Shown in pieces: positions 1 to 10,900 of a stretch of 22,525 nucleotides of DNA. Both the position numbers and the translations under genes were made by a program. Position 1 is the stretch's first letter; every line of letters starts with the position of its first letter. Origin of the DNA: a virus; IMG/VR virus record IMGVR_UViG_3300023180_000438, positions 1 through 22,525 of that record; one strand, given 5' to 3'. The notes beneath the pieces are model-generated. The model was not told the origin of the DNA. It saw only the letters and a program-made list of their open reading frames with translations, and did not search any database.

Positions 1-1
1 T

Positions 2-1906
2 AACTCCACGTTCTCGGACTTTGACTTTGAAGGATCTAACTTTTCGGTATTAATCGATACTCTGGCGTATAATACCTATATTACGGCATTTAACTCTAAC
101 ATGATTGTTAATGAGTCCTTCTTGGACTCGGCAACTCTTCGTGAAAATGTCGTTTCTCTGGCAAGAAACATTGGTTATGTACCTCGCTCTAGAAGCGCCG
201 CTAAGGCACAAATATCTTTTACTGTATCAACTGGCGTAAGCACTCCCACACTCACCTTGAAGGCGGGTATAGTGTGCGTAGGAAGCGCTAATGACACTAC
301 ATATACGTTTGCAGTACCAGAAGATATCACTGCTAATGTCGATAGTGGAAGTGCCACGTTTAGCAACATCGATGTTTATCAGGGAACGTTCCTGACAAAG
401 CAATTTACCTATGATGGTTCATTAGATCAGAGATTTATTCTGAATAATTCTTTCATTGACACCTCAACAATTTCTGTCTATGTCAAGAAGGCAAATGATT
501 CTGGACTTGGAGTTGAATATGCACTTGCAGAGAATATTTTTGATGTAAAAGCGTCCTCCAGAATTTATCTCATTCAAGAAGTTCAAGATGAGAAATATGA
601 AATTATCTTTGGTGATGGTATCATTGGTAGAAAACTTGGAACTGATACAGGTTCTGATGGTGATACTATTACAGTTAACTATATCATCACTGATGGTGAA
701 GAAGGTAATGGAGCATCGTCTTTTGCATTCTCAGGAACACTTGAGTCTGCTGCTGGACAAGTAATTAATCCAGGCACCGTTACTATAACAACTAATCAGG
801 CGTCTCAGAATGGCGCTGAGATTGAGTCAATAAACTCAGTCAAGTACTATGCCCCAAGACTGTATTCATCGCAGTACAGAGCGGTTACAGGGCGCGATTA
901 CGAAGCGATTATTAAGAGGATATATCCAGATACTGAGTCAGTTTCTGTAGTTGGTGGTGAAGAACTAGATCCACCAGAGTTTGGAACGGTTCAAATCAGT
1001 ATCAAACCAAAAAATGGCACATTTGTATCTGACTTTAATAAATCACTCATTCTTTCAAAACTGAAACAGTACTCTGTTTCTGGTATTAATCAAAAAATTG
1101 TAGATCTCAAAATCCTTTACGTTGAAGTTGATACTGCTGTTTATTATGATTATAACAAAGTATCAAACGTAAATGATTTAAAGACAAAAGTTACTAACTC
1201 ATTAACTTCGTATTCAGAGTCCATAGACTTAAATGCATTTGGTGGCAGATTCAAATATAGCAAGATTCAAAAAGTAATTGATTCTACTGATGATGCAATT
1301 ACTTCCAACATCACCAAGGTTATTATAAGAAGAGATTTGAAGGCATCTTTAAATCAATTTGCACAGTATGAGTTGTGTTTTGGAAATCAATTCCATGTAA
1401 ATCCAGAGGGACTTAACATTAAGTCAACGCCATTTAAAATTGCTGGCGAATCATCCTTTGTATTTCTTATAGACACTCCTACCGTTGCTATAGGATCAAG
1501 GAGCATTACATCTGCTGCCGATGCTGCTAATGTATTTCTCTCCAGACCAGCAGATCTTAAAGCAACAACGGGTACACTTTCTATAATTAAAGTTGATGAG
1601 AACGGAAATCCTGTTATTGTTGCGAAAGAAGTAGGAACAGTTGATTATGTAAGAGGAGAAATTAAAATAGGAACAATTAACATAACATCTACAGCAAGAC
1701 CTAATGGAATTGTAGAGATTCAAGCGTTCCCAGAATCAAATGATGTTGTTGGACTTAAAGACTTATATTTAAGTTTAAATATTCCAAAAAGCACAATAAA
1801 TATGGTTAGAGATGTGATTGCTTCTGGTGATGAAATATCTGGAACCAAATTTGTTAGCGATTACTACACGTCAAGTTATTCTAACGGGAATTTAGCAAGA
1901 AAGTAA
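2..1906 (+). CDS. gp6: Baseplate wedge subunit gp6 (5' end outside window)
   Basis: This is the T4 gp6-type baseplate wedge protein; in T4, gp6 dimers form the continuous inner ring of the baseplate around the hub. The open frame is already running at base 2 and reads through the ATG at 101. The residues before that ATG (LIDTLAYNTY, then ITAFNSNM) are typical conserved gp6 N-terminal sequence, so 101 is an internal methionine and the true start lies upstream. 634 codons are visible before the stop; T4 gp6 is 660 aa, so little is missing. Recognisable parts are NESFLDSATLRENVVSLAR followed by GYVPRSRSAAK near the start and, at about 845-1018, a baseplate-J-like core with YRAVTGRDYEAIIKRIYP, VVGGEE and GTVQISIKPKNG. 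The C-terminal part ends in a conserved-looking VVGLKDLYLSLN segment. One base separates its stop from the next start, so co-translation with the gp7-position gene is likely. Confidence 0.93.
   Translation, partial: NSTFSDFDFEGSNFSVLIDTLAYNTYITAFNSNMIVNESFLDSATLRENVVSLARNIGYVPRSRSAAKAQISFTVSTGVSTPTLTLKAGIVCVGSANDTTYTFAVPEDITANVDSGSATFSNIDVYQGTFLTKQFTYDGSLDQRFILNNSFIDTSTISVYVKKANDSGLGVEYALAENIFDVKASSRIYLIQEVQDEKYEIIFGDGIIGRKLGTDTGSDGDTITVNYIITDGEEGNGASSFAFSGTLESAAGQVINPGTVTITTNQASQNGAEIESINSVKYYAPRLYSSQYRAVTGRDYEAIIKRIYPDTESVSVVGGEELDPPEFGTVQISIKPKNGTFVSDFNKSLILSKLKQYSVSGINQKIVDLKILYVEVDTAVYYDYNKVSNVNDLKTKVTNSLTSYSESIDLNAFGGRFKYSKIQKVIDSTDDAITSNITKVIIRRDLKASLNQFAQYELCFGNQFHVNPEGLNIKSTPFKIAGESSFVFLIDTPTVAIGSRSITSAADAANVFLSRPADLKATTGTLSIIKVDENGNPVIVAKEVGTVDYVRGEIKIGTINITSTARPNGIVEIQAFPESNDVVGLKDLYLSLNIPKSTINMVRDVIASGDEISGTKFVSDYYTSSYSNGNLARK
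1795..1802 (+). promoter_or_regulatory. Possible internal late promoter box AATAAATA in 3' end of gp6
   Basis: AATAAATA lies inside the gp6 coding sequence, 105 bases before the ATG of the giant gp7-position gene. The pattern matches NATAAATA, but a chance match is plausible in such AT-rich DNA. Its position just ahead of a gene start is what makes it worth listing. Confidence 0.35.
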
Positions 1907-1907
1907 T

Positions 1908-4900
1908 ATGATACAGACTGGATTTGAGTCTAGAGTAAAAGTTCAACAAATCGTTGAAAGTCAACTTCCAAGTTTTATATTGGAAGAAAGTCCAAACGCA
2001 GTAGAATTTTTAAAACAATACTACATTTCGCAAGAATATCAAGGTGGTCCGATTGACATTACGGATAACCTAGATCAGTATTTAAAGTTAGATCATTTAG
2101 CACCAGAATCTATTGTCAGTTCAACGACACTGACTTCCGACATTACAGATTCTTCTTCTACCATTGAGGTTTCTAGCACTAAAGGATTTCCAAGTCAGTA
2201 CGGATTGTTTAAGATTGATGATGAAATCATTACTTATACAGGAATAACAACTAACAGTTTTACTGGTTGTATTCGTGGATTTAGTGGGATAACTGATTAT
2301 CATCAGAAGTTAAATCAAGAAAACCTCGTATTCTCCACATCAACAGCAGCATCTCATACTGCAAGTTCAACTGTACAAAATCTTAGCTCTTTGTTTTTAA
2401 AAGAGTTCTATAAGAAATTAAAATATACTTTTACTCCTGGATTTGAAAATCTTACTTTTGTTGATGAGATTGATGCTGGCAATTTTATTAAACATGCAAA
2501 AGATTTTTATGAGTCTAAAGGTACTGATGACTCCATCAGAATCTTATTTAATGTTCTTTTTGGCGAGACACCTACTGTTATCAATCTAGAAGATTATCTG
2601 ATAAAACCATCTTCTTCAAATTATGTAAGAAGAGAAATTGTAGTAGCAGAAGCAATTTCTGGCGATCCTCTCAAACTGGTTGGTCAAACAGTTGTAAAGA
2701 GTACAGATCCTAACACCAGTGCTTCGATATCTTCTGTAGAAATATTTACAAGAAAAAATAGATTATATTATCAACTTGAACTTTTTGTTGGATATGATAC
2801 TGAGTCTTCAGTTCAAGGTACGTTTAGAATAACGCCAAACACAAAATCACTAGAAACAGTTTCTGTAGGATCATCAATCATTAGTGTTGATTCTACAATT
2901 TCATTTGCAAATTCTGGCACTATTATTTCTGGCGATAATACTATTTCTTATACTGGAAAAACTATTAACCAGTTTTTAGGATGTACTGGTATTGGTGTTA
3001 CAATATCGCCAACAGATAATGTTAGATCTAAAGATACTTACTTTGCTTATGAAGACGGCGATACAACAAAGAAAGTCGAAATGATATTCTTTGGCGTTGT
3101 TGACGATTTGGAGCAAATTAGCCAATCTTTAAAAGTAGATGAAGAAGACATCATATATGTAAAAAATTTTGGTGATAAAATTGAAAACAAAGGTGAAACT
3201 TATAAAGAAATTTTTGCAAATTCTTGGATATACAATACGAGCACTAGATATGAAATTTCAGACAACACTAATTTAACTCTTTCATCAACTATTGATAAAT
3301 CAAGTTTGAAAGTTGGTGATGAAGTAGAAATACTGGAAAGAAAAACTGAAAATGTGGTTGCTTCTACCGGCGTTCCATATATTGAATCTATCAACGTTGC
3401 ACAGAATAGTCTAACCATATCTAATCTGCCTACCTTAACAACTGGCACTGAATATGATGTAAGAAGAAAAACAAATAAAGCTTCTTCATCTTCCGCTCCA
3501 CTTACATTTGGCAACAGTAAAATTTTATCAGACGTATTAAACTTATACACTGATCGTGATGGATATGCTTATGTAGCGTCAAACTCTTTACCATCAGAAT
3601 CAAAAACAGGAATTAATACTACAGAGTATAGGCATAACATTGGATCACAATTAAAATCAATAACAGTATCAAATTCTTCAAACTTCGAAGATTTATTTGA
3701 TGGTTCTTATTCAACAATAGCATTAACTTCATCAGTTCCATTTGTTAATGGAGATAAAGTATATTACAAACCAACTGGAGAAACATTAGTAGGCATAGAC
3801 ACCGGATATTACTTTGTTGGACTTCACACAAACGCTCAGAAATTTAAGTTATATGCATCTCCCGCATTTATCGGAAGCGGCAACTATTTGACATTTGACA
3901 CTCCCACATCTGGTGTAGGAACTCATAATTTTATATTAGCATCACAACAAAATGAAAAGATTGGAGTACAAAAACTTTTAAGAAAATTTCCCCTCAAAGA
4001 GAATATTGAAAGAGGTGTAGGAGAAAAAACCACTCCTGGTTCTACAGGAATGTTAATTAATGGTGTTGAAATTAATAATTATAAATCAACTGACAAAATA
4101 TACTATGGACCACTTTCTTCTATAGAGGTTTTAAATGGTGGAAGAGATTTTGATGTTATTAATCCACCAGTTATAAGCGTATCTAGTGGTTCGGCAAAAA
4201 TTCAACCAGTAATAGGCGGAACTCTCAAAAAAGTATATGTAGATTCTCAAAACTATGATGTTGACAGAATTGTATCTACTAACATAACTGGCGGAAATGG
4301 AAGTGGTGCTGTAATTGAACCAGTTCTTGCTAAAAGAGTAAGGGCGGTTTCTTTTGATTCTAGATCATTAACCGATGGTGGCGGTGTTAATCTTTCCACA
4401 AATCAAATTGCATTTTCTGAAGAACACAATTTTGTTAATGGAGAAGAAATTGTTTATAGTTCTCAAGGAAACGCAGAAGTTTCTATTGGTATAACAAATA
4501 AGTTAGTTAATAATGCATCATATTTTGTACAAGTTGATAATAATTCAACGATTACTTTATACAATTCTCTGAGCGATCAAGTATCAAAGTCGAATCCTGT
4601 AGGACTCTTCTCAGGTTCTAATGGAACACATAAGTTCTCTACAGCAAAGTCTAAAAATGTAGTTTCTTATGTAAAAGTTGTAAATGAAGGTTCTGGATAT
4701 ACAAATAGAAAACTGATTGTAAAACCAATTGGCATTTCAACGACAAGAAACACCATTAATTTCAATAATCATGGATTTAATACTGGAGAGATTGTAACCT
4801 ATGATTTTGAAACAACTCCAATAACAGGATTATCCACAACAAATCAATATTACGTTTTGAAGGTTGATGAGGATTCCTTCAGAGTATGTGATGCAGGTGT

Positions 4901-7900
4901 GGGTGGAACAACAACTTCAAACTTAGATAGAGGAAATTATCTTAAATTTGCAGATACTGGAGTTGGATATCAGTATTTTGCGTATCCAGATATTGCTGTA
5001 TCAATTACTTATGTTAATACTGGAATCGGTTCTACAACACAAGAACATCAAGAACTTATTACAACACCAGTTGTCAGAGGAAGTTTAGAAACTGCATATC
5101 TGTATGAAGCTGGAACTGGATATGGTTCAACAATTATAAACTTTGAAAAGAAACCTACAATTAGTATAAAAAATGGAAAACAAGCAGAGATAACACCAGT
5201 AGTAATTAATGGCACTATTAGTTCTGCAAACGTTACATATGGTGGATTAGAGTATAATTCAGTCCCAGATTTAGTGGTTGAAGACTCTAGCGGTTCTGGA
5301 GCAGGTGCTGAACTTAGAGCAATAATTTCTGGAGGTAAAGTATCTTCTGTTAAAGTTATAAGTGCTGGAATTGGTTATTCCGCATCTTCTACTAAGGTTA
5401 AAGTTATTTCTGCAGGTAAAAATTCTGTTTTAGATTTGAAGGTAAGATCTTTAACTGTCAATGATAATTTAAGCAGATTTGGCACAGGTGAAGTTCTTTT
5501 AAATGGTGATGATAATTTAAGGTATTCTGTTTCTCAATACTTTAGTGATATTAGAACTTCCTTCAACGAAAAAATTGGTAATGTATCTGGCATCATTGGA
5601 TGGGCTTATGATGGAAATCCAATTTATGGACCTTTTGGACATACAGATGCAGAAGACACATCATCAACCGTAAAAACTTTACAATCCGGATATAATCTTG
5701 ACACTACAAAAGTTATAGACAGACCTTCTGGATTTACTGCAGGATACTTTGTAGAAGACTACACATTTAATAATAGTGGTGATTTGGATGAGTATAATGG
5801 AAGATTTGAAAAGACTTCAGAATTTCCAAATGGAGTTTATGCATATCATGCAACATTAAATCCATCTGATAACATAACGCCAGCATTCCCATATTTTATT
5901 GGAAATGAGTATTATTCTAAATCAACTAAAGATGTTGATTTGAATCAGTCATTTGATTTTAACACATCGTCTTTACATAGAAATACATTCCCATATAAAG
6001 TATCTGAGAATAATGCAGATTATAACTTTATAAATGAGATAGATGATGTAACTAAACAGCAGTTTGTAATAGAATCAGTAACTAATGGTTTTGTAAAGTC
6101 TATAGTTATTGAAAATGCTGGAGAGAATTATAAAGTTGGAGAAAAACTCTCCTTCACGGAAGAAGGTACATCAGGTTCTGGACTAGATGTAGAAATTTCT
6201 TCTATCGAAGGAAAGGAAATTGTGGATATAAACACATCCTTTACTGAGTACCTTGATGCCGTTTTCACATGGCAAAATGCAAGTAGAGTAAAAGTAAACA
6301 TCTTACCAAAACACACATTATCGAATTTAGATTACGTATCAATTTCTGGATTCACTACAACTCTATCCATATTAAACAAAGATTATAGAGTTACTGTTCC
6401 TTCATACATGAACGGTGCATGTTTATCTACAGTTACATCATCCACTGCTGGATTTACTACTGAAATTTACGTTTCTCCGATTCCGCAACAAATTTCTGTT
6501 GGAAGTAGCATCGGCATCGGCACAGAAACCCTAAAAGTTCTAGGAATTCATAGAAATGAAAATATTCTTAGAATCGAAAGAGGATTAACTGGTGTAGCAC
6601 ACTCTCAGAGTTCTAGCGTAACATTCATACCAGATTATTTTACAATTTCTGAAGACGTTGATTATTTTGAGTCCAGAGTTAATGATAAAGTATTCTTTAA
6701 TCCTAGAGAATCTTTAGGTGTAGGCACAATAACTGGAATATCAACTTCTGTCACATTTGATTTTGGCGATACTGTTACAACCAGAGACATTATCGCTAGA
6801 GGAATATTCTTAGAAAATCATCCATTTACAACTAATCAACAAATTACATATACCAGCAATGGAACAAATGTATCCATCTCAACAGATGGATCGTCAACAT
6901 TCTCGATGCCATCTACATTATTTGCCGTCAAGAAAAATAACAACTTAATTGGTGTTAAAACATCAATTAATAGTCCAGAAGTATTTTTCCATACTAATGG
7001 CGATGATAATGATAAGTATCTGTTTGAATCTACATTTACTCAAGTTTTGGGAGATATTGAACAATCAAAAGCAACTGTATCAGTATCAACATCCCACGGT
7101 CTTACAAATGGAGATATTATTAAACTGAATGTAGATTCAAACCTTTCTGTTGGAATCGGAACTTCAACAGGAGTTCGTGTTCTTTATAAGTCAGATATTG
7201 ATAGTGTAGTTATCAATCCAATTGGATTTAATTCTACAGGAATAAACACAACAACCAGTGTAATTACACTAACGGATCATGGATTAAAGACTGGAGATAA
7301 GATTTATTTTGAGGATGCTGATAATGCTGCGTTAGATAAAGACTATTTCTATGTTTATAGAATTAACTCTAATAAGATTAATTTATGCAAAACTTATTCC
7401 GATACTTTAGCATCACCACCAAAAATTGTAAGTATTGCCAGCACTGGTGGATCTAATCAATCAATATCTCCAATTAATCCCCAAATTGAGGTCATTAAAA
7501 ATAATGATTTAGTATTTGACTTATCAGATTCTTCATTAGATGGATTTGGGTTTAAAGTATTTTATGATAAAAATTTCAACAATGAATTTATTTCTATTGG
7601 AAACACTACAAGTTTTGCCGTATCTGGAGTAGGAACTGTAGGTGTATCAACTAATGCTTCTTTGACATTGAACTATAATAGTTCATTCCCGGAGGAATTA
7701 TTCTATGCATTAGAAAATTCTGGCATAACAACTTCTTCTGATACCTCCGTTAAGAACTATTCCAGGATAAAGTTCGTCAATAGTTCTTATAACAATTCAT
7801 ATTCTATAAGTGGAATTGGAACAACTACATTTGTAATCAACTTAACTCAAAAACCAGAGAAACTTTCTTATGTTCAGTCTGAATGTGATAAATTAGAATA

Positions 7901-10900
7901 TAGTACTACATCAGAGACGGCTCAAGGACCTGTTAAGGTATTGAGCATTTTGTCTTCAGGTTCTGGATATAAAAAATTACCAACTTTAAAATCTACTAAT
8001 TCTACTAATGGTAAAAATTTAATTGTATCTGCTTTATCTGATACAATTGGAAATCTAAATCAAACTAGAAGTATCGGTGATAACTTCATATATTCTCCAG
8101 ATTTAACCTTAAGACCTCAAGCTGCCATATCACCACTAATTACGGTTAAAAATTCCAATACAATTTCCCGTATCGATGTTGTTACTGCTGGAGAAGGATA
8201 CACTAAACCTCCATCAATAACAATTGTTGACTCTACAACTAGGAACGTTATAAATTCTGGTTCTTTTGTAGCTACATTAACTGGAACATCTGTTCAGAGT
8301 GTTAGCGTCGACGCTGAACCACTGGGATTACCAGATGCTGGGGTCGAACTATTTGCAACAGATAATACCAATGGCATTAGTATTCAGCAGGTTGTATCTG
8401 CAAATAGTGGAATATTTACATGCCACATAACTACACCAACTAATAATGGTGTTACTGGATTTAGTTCACAACCTTTCAATATTGGCGATAAAGTTTTTGT
8501 TGAAGGAATTCAAAAGTATAGCACTAATGGTGATGGATTTAATTCTTCCGATTATGGATATAGATTACTTGAAGTAACAAATTATGTAAAAGGACTTACT
8601 GTTAACGATCAAGTTACATTAAGTATTTCTGGACTCGGAACAAATACTGGAATAGCAAAAACTATACAAGATTCTTCTGGAATAATTATTAATCAAAACA
8701 CATATCCATCATTTACAGTAACTCAGTCTATTAGTGAGTTTTTGGTTGGTGAAAAATTAGTCATTGATAGTATTGAAAGAGACTTAGAAGTTGTAGAAAG
8801 CACTCAGAACTTCTTGAAAATCAGAGGATCTTATATTCTTTCACTTAATGAAAGAATAACAGGAAGAGACTCTGGTAACGTTGCAACTGTTTCTACAATA
8901 GAAGATAATAATGGTGAGTTTGTAGTTAACTATTCAAACACCAAAAATTTAGGATGGGAAGATGAAATTGGAAAATTAAATGAGGATTTCCAAGTTATAC
9001 CAAATAATGATTACTATCAAAACCTTTCTTACACCATTAAGAGTTCTAAAACCTGGGAAGAACAGGAATCGGTTGTTAATAATTTAGTTCATGTGAGTGG
9101 ATTAAAGAATTTTGCTGATGTAGGCATAACCTCGGTTGTTGGTAATGCTGGTGTAACAACAGCAATTAGTGACACCAACTTCTATTCATATTTTATAGAT
9201 GAAAATAGAGTTGATGCAATTTACAATTTTGATAATGTTTTAGACACTGATGTCGTGGGATCCAAATCAAAATTCCTGACTCTGGAAAATAAAAAACTTA
9301 CTGACTACATTGATCTGAAAACCAATGATGTTTTAAAGATCGATGACATTAGCAGCCAATTCTCAAATAGTGACGCTGAAATTACTCCATATGTCAATCT
9401 TGTAAAACTAGAGGATAACAATTATGAAAATTATATCTTTAGAGTAACAAATTCCAATAACACTGAAGTTCAATTTAACGACTTGACAATCATCAATGAT
9501 GGAACTTCAACATTCATTTTGGATAATGAGTTTTTAGCAAATCGTGGAACTGATGAAGTTGTTGGCGAAGAATATGGAACATTCGAGTTGCATACAGATA
9601 GATTTAATGACACCTACCTAAGATTTACTCCTGATGATCCAAATGATACCGATTATGATATTAAACTTATTCGTCAGACATTTAATGGTACTGCTGCTGG
9701 TGTTGGAACAACATCAATTGGATTTGTAGATTTAACAGGTTCTATAAACATCGAATCTACTGGAACTGGAATATCTACAATTGTTAATCTCAATTCTTCG
9801 GAATTTGAATCTTTATATCTGACAGCACACGTCATTGACAATACAACTAATGATGCAAATTATGTTAGGTTATTAGTTTCTCATAATGGTTCGGATAGTT
9901 TCATTTCCGAATACTATGCGGATAGTGAGGATAGTTCAAGTCTCTCCGGAAATGCTATTGGAACATTTGGTGCTAATTTGTCTGGTGGTGTATTAACAAT
10001 CACACATACAAATGATACATCTCATGAAGTTCAAATTAAATCTAATATTGTTGGATTTGGAGCTACTACTGTTGGAGTTGGAACATTTAGATTCCTCACT
10101 AGCGGACAAACTCCTGGTAATGAGAGAAGTGTTGTTTATGAGTCAAAATATTACAACACTGTTTCTGCAGCATCTACAACCATCTTGACATTGGATAAAA
10201 ATATATTCAATGCTTCCAAGTCTTTTGTTGAAGTAAGTATTGGTTCTACAAAAGCACTTCATCAAGTCTTGACAATTCATGACAATACTGATGTTTATAC
10301 TCATCAGTTACCATTCCTTTCTTTAGCAACAACCGATGAATTTGACACTGTTTCTGGTGTAGGTACGTTTGGTGGGGACTTTGATGGCAATGATTTACTT
10401 TTAACTTTCTATCCAGATAGTGATCAGACTGGAGATATTGATATTTCAGTTTTCAGTAAATCGTTATACACAACTATTGATATTGTCAATCAACCCAACA
10501 CATTATCATATGGAAGAATTGACGAAATAATTGATGAAAAATTCTACAACTCAATAAATGGTGACAGAATTAACAAATTTGATTTTGAATTAACTACTAA
10601 CGGAACTCCAATCTTTGCTAAAGTATTCAATCCTGATTCCGTTTCTTTGGCAGCAACCACGGGCATATTCTCAATTAAAAATCACTTCTTTAGAACTGGT
10701 GAAGAATTGATTTATACTCCAAACGCAACTTTCGTTGGAGTTGGCACCAGTGCCATGAGACACAATGCCACAGATGAACTTCCATCAACAGTATATGCAA
10801 TCAAATTAACTGATGATACATTTAAAGTTGCTCTTACAGAATCTGATGCGAATGCTGGAACAGGCGTAACATTTACGACGCTTGGAGAAGGTAATGCCCA

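Larger units (their letters stand above)
3729..7437 (+). repeat. Dispersed 'HGF-x-x-GD-x-V-x-Y' modules in the 3878-aa protein
   Basis: Modules of about 55-80 residues begin at nucleotides 3729 (VPFVNGDKVYY), 4422 (EHNFVNGEEIVY), 4767 (NHGFNTGEIVTY), 6816 (NHPFTTNQQITY), 7092 (SHGLTNGDIIKL) and 7275 (DHGLKTGDKIYF). A further copy lies outside this span at 10680 (NHFFRTGEELIY). Most continue with a YYV/YFV strand and an F-x-L/I-x-LY-type strand, and the longer ones end in a G-x-H-x-F motif (GTHNF, GTHKF, NAHRF). The spacing suggests small beta domains. Confidence 0.65.

Noticed and set aside
101-103. ATG at 101 as the gp6 start codon
   Set aside because: The same frame is open back to base 2 and encodes conserved gp6 sequence before this methionine, so it is internal.
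3200-3550. Minus-strand open frame of 116 codons opposite the giant gene
   Set aside because: It is a mirror of the long + strand coding sequence, with no recognisable domain, no promoter and no ribosome site. Other minus-strand frames, such as 10958-11260 and 11672-11965, are rejected for the same reason.
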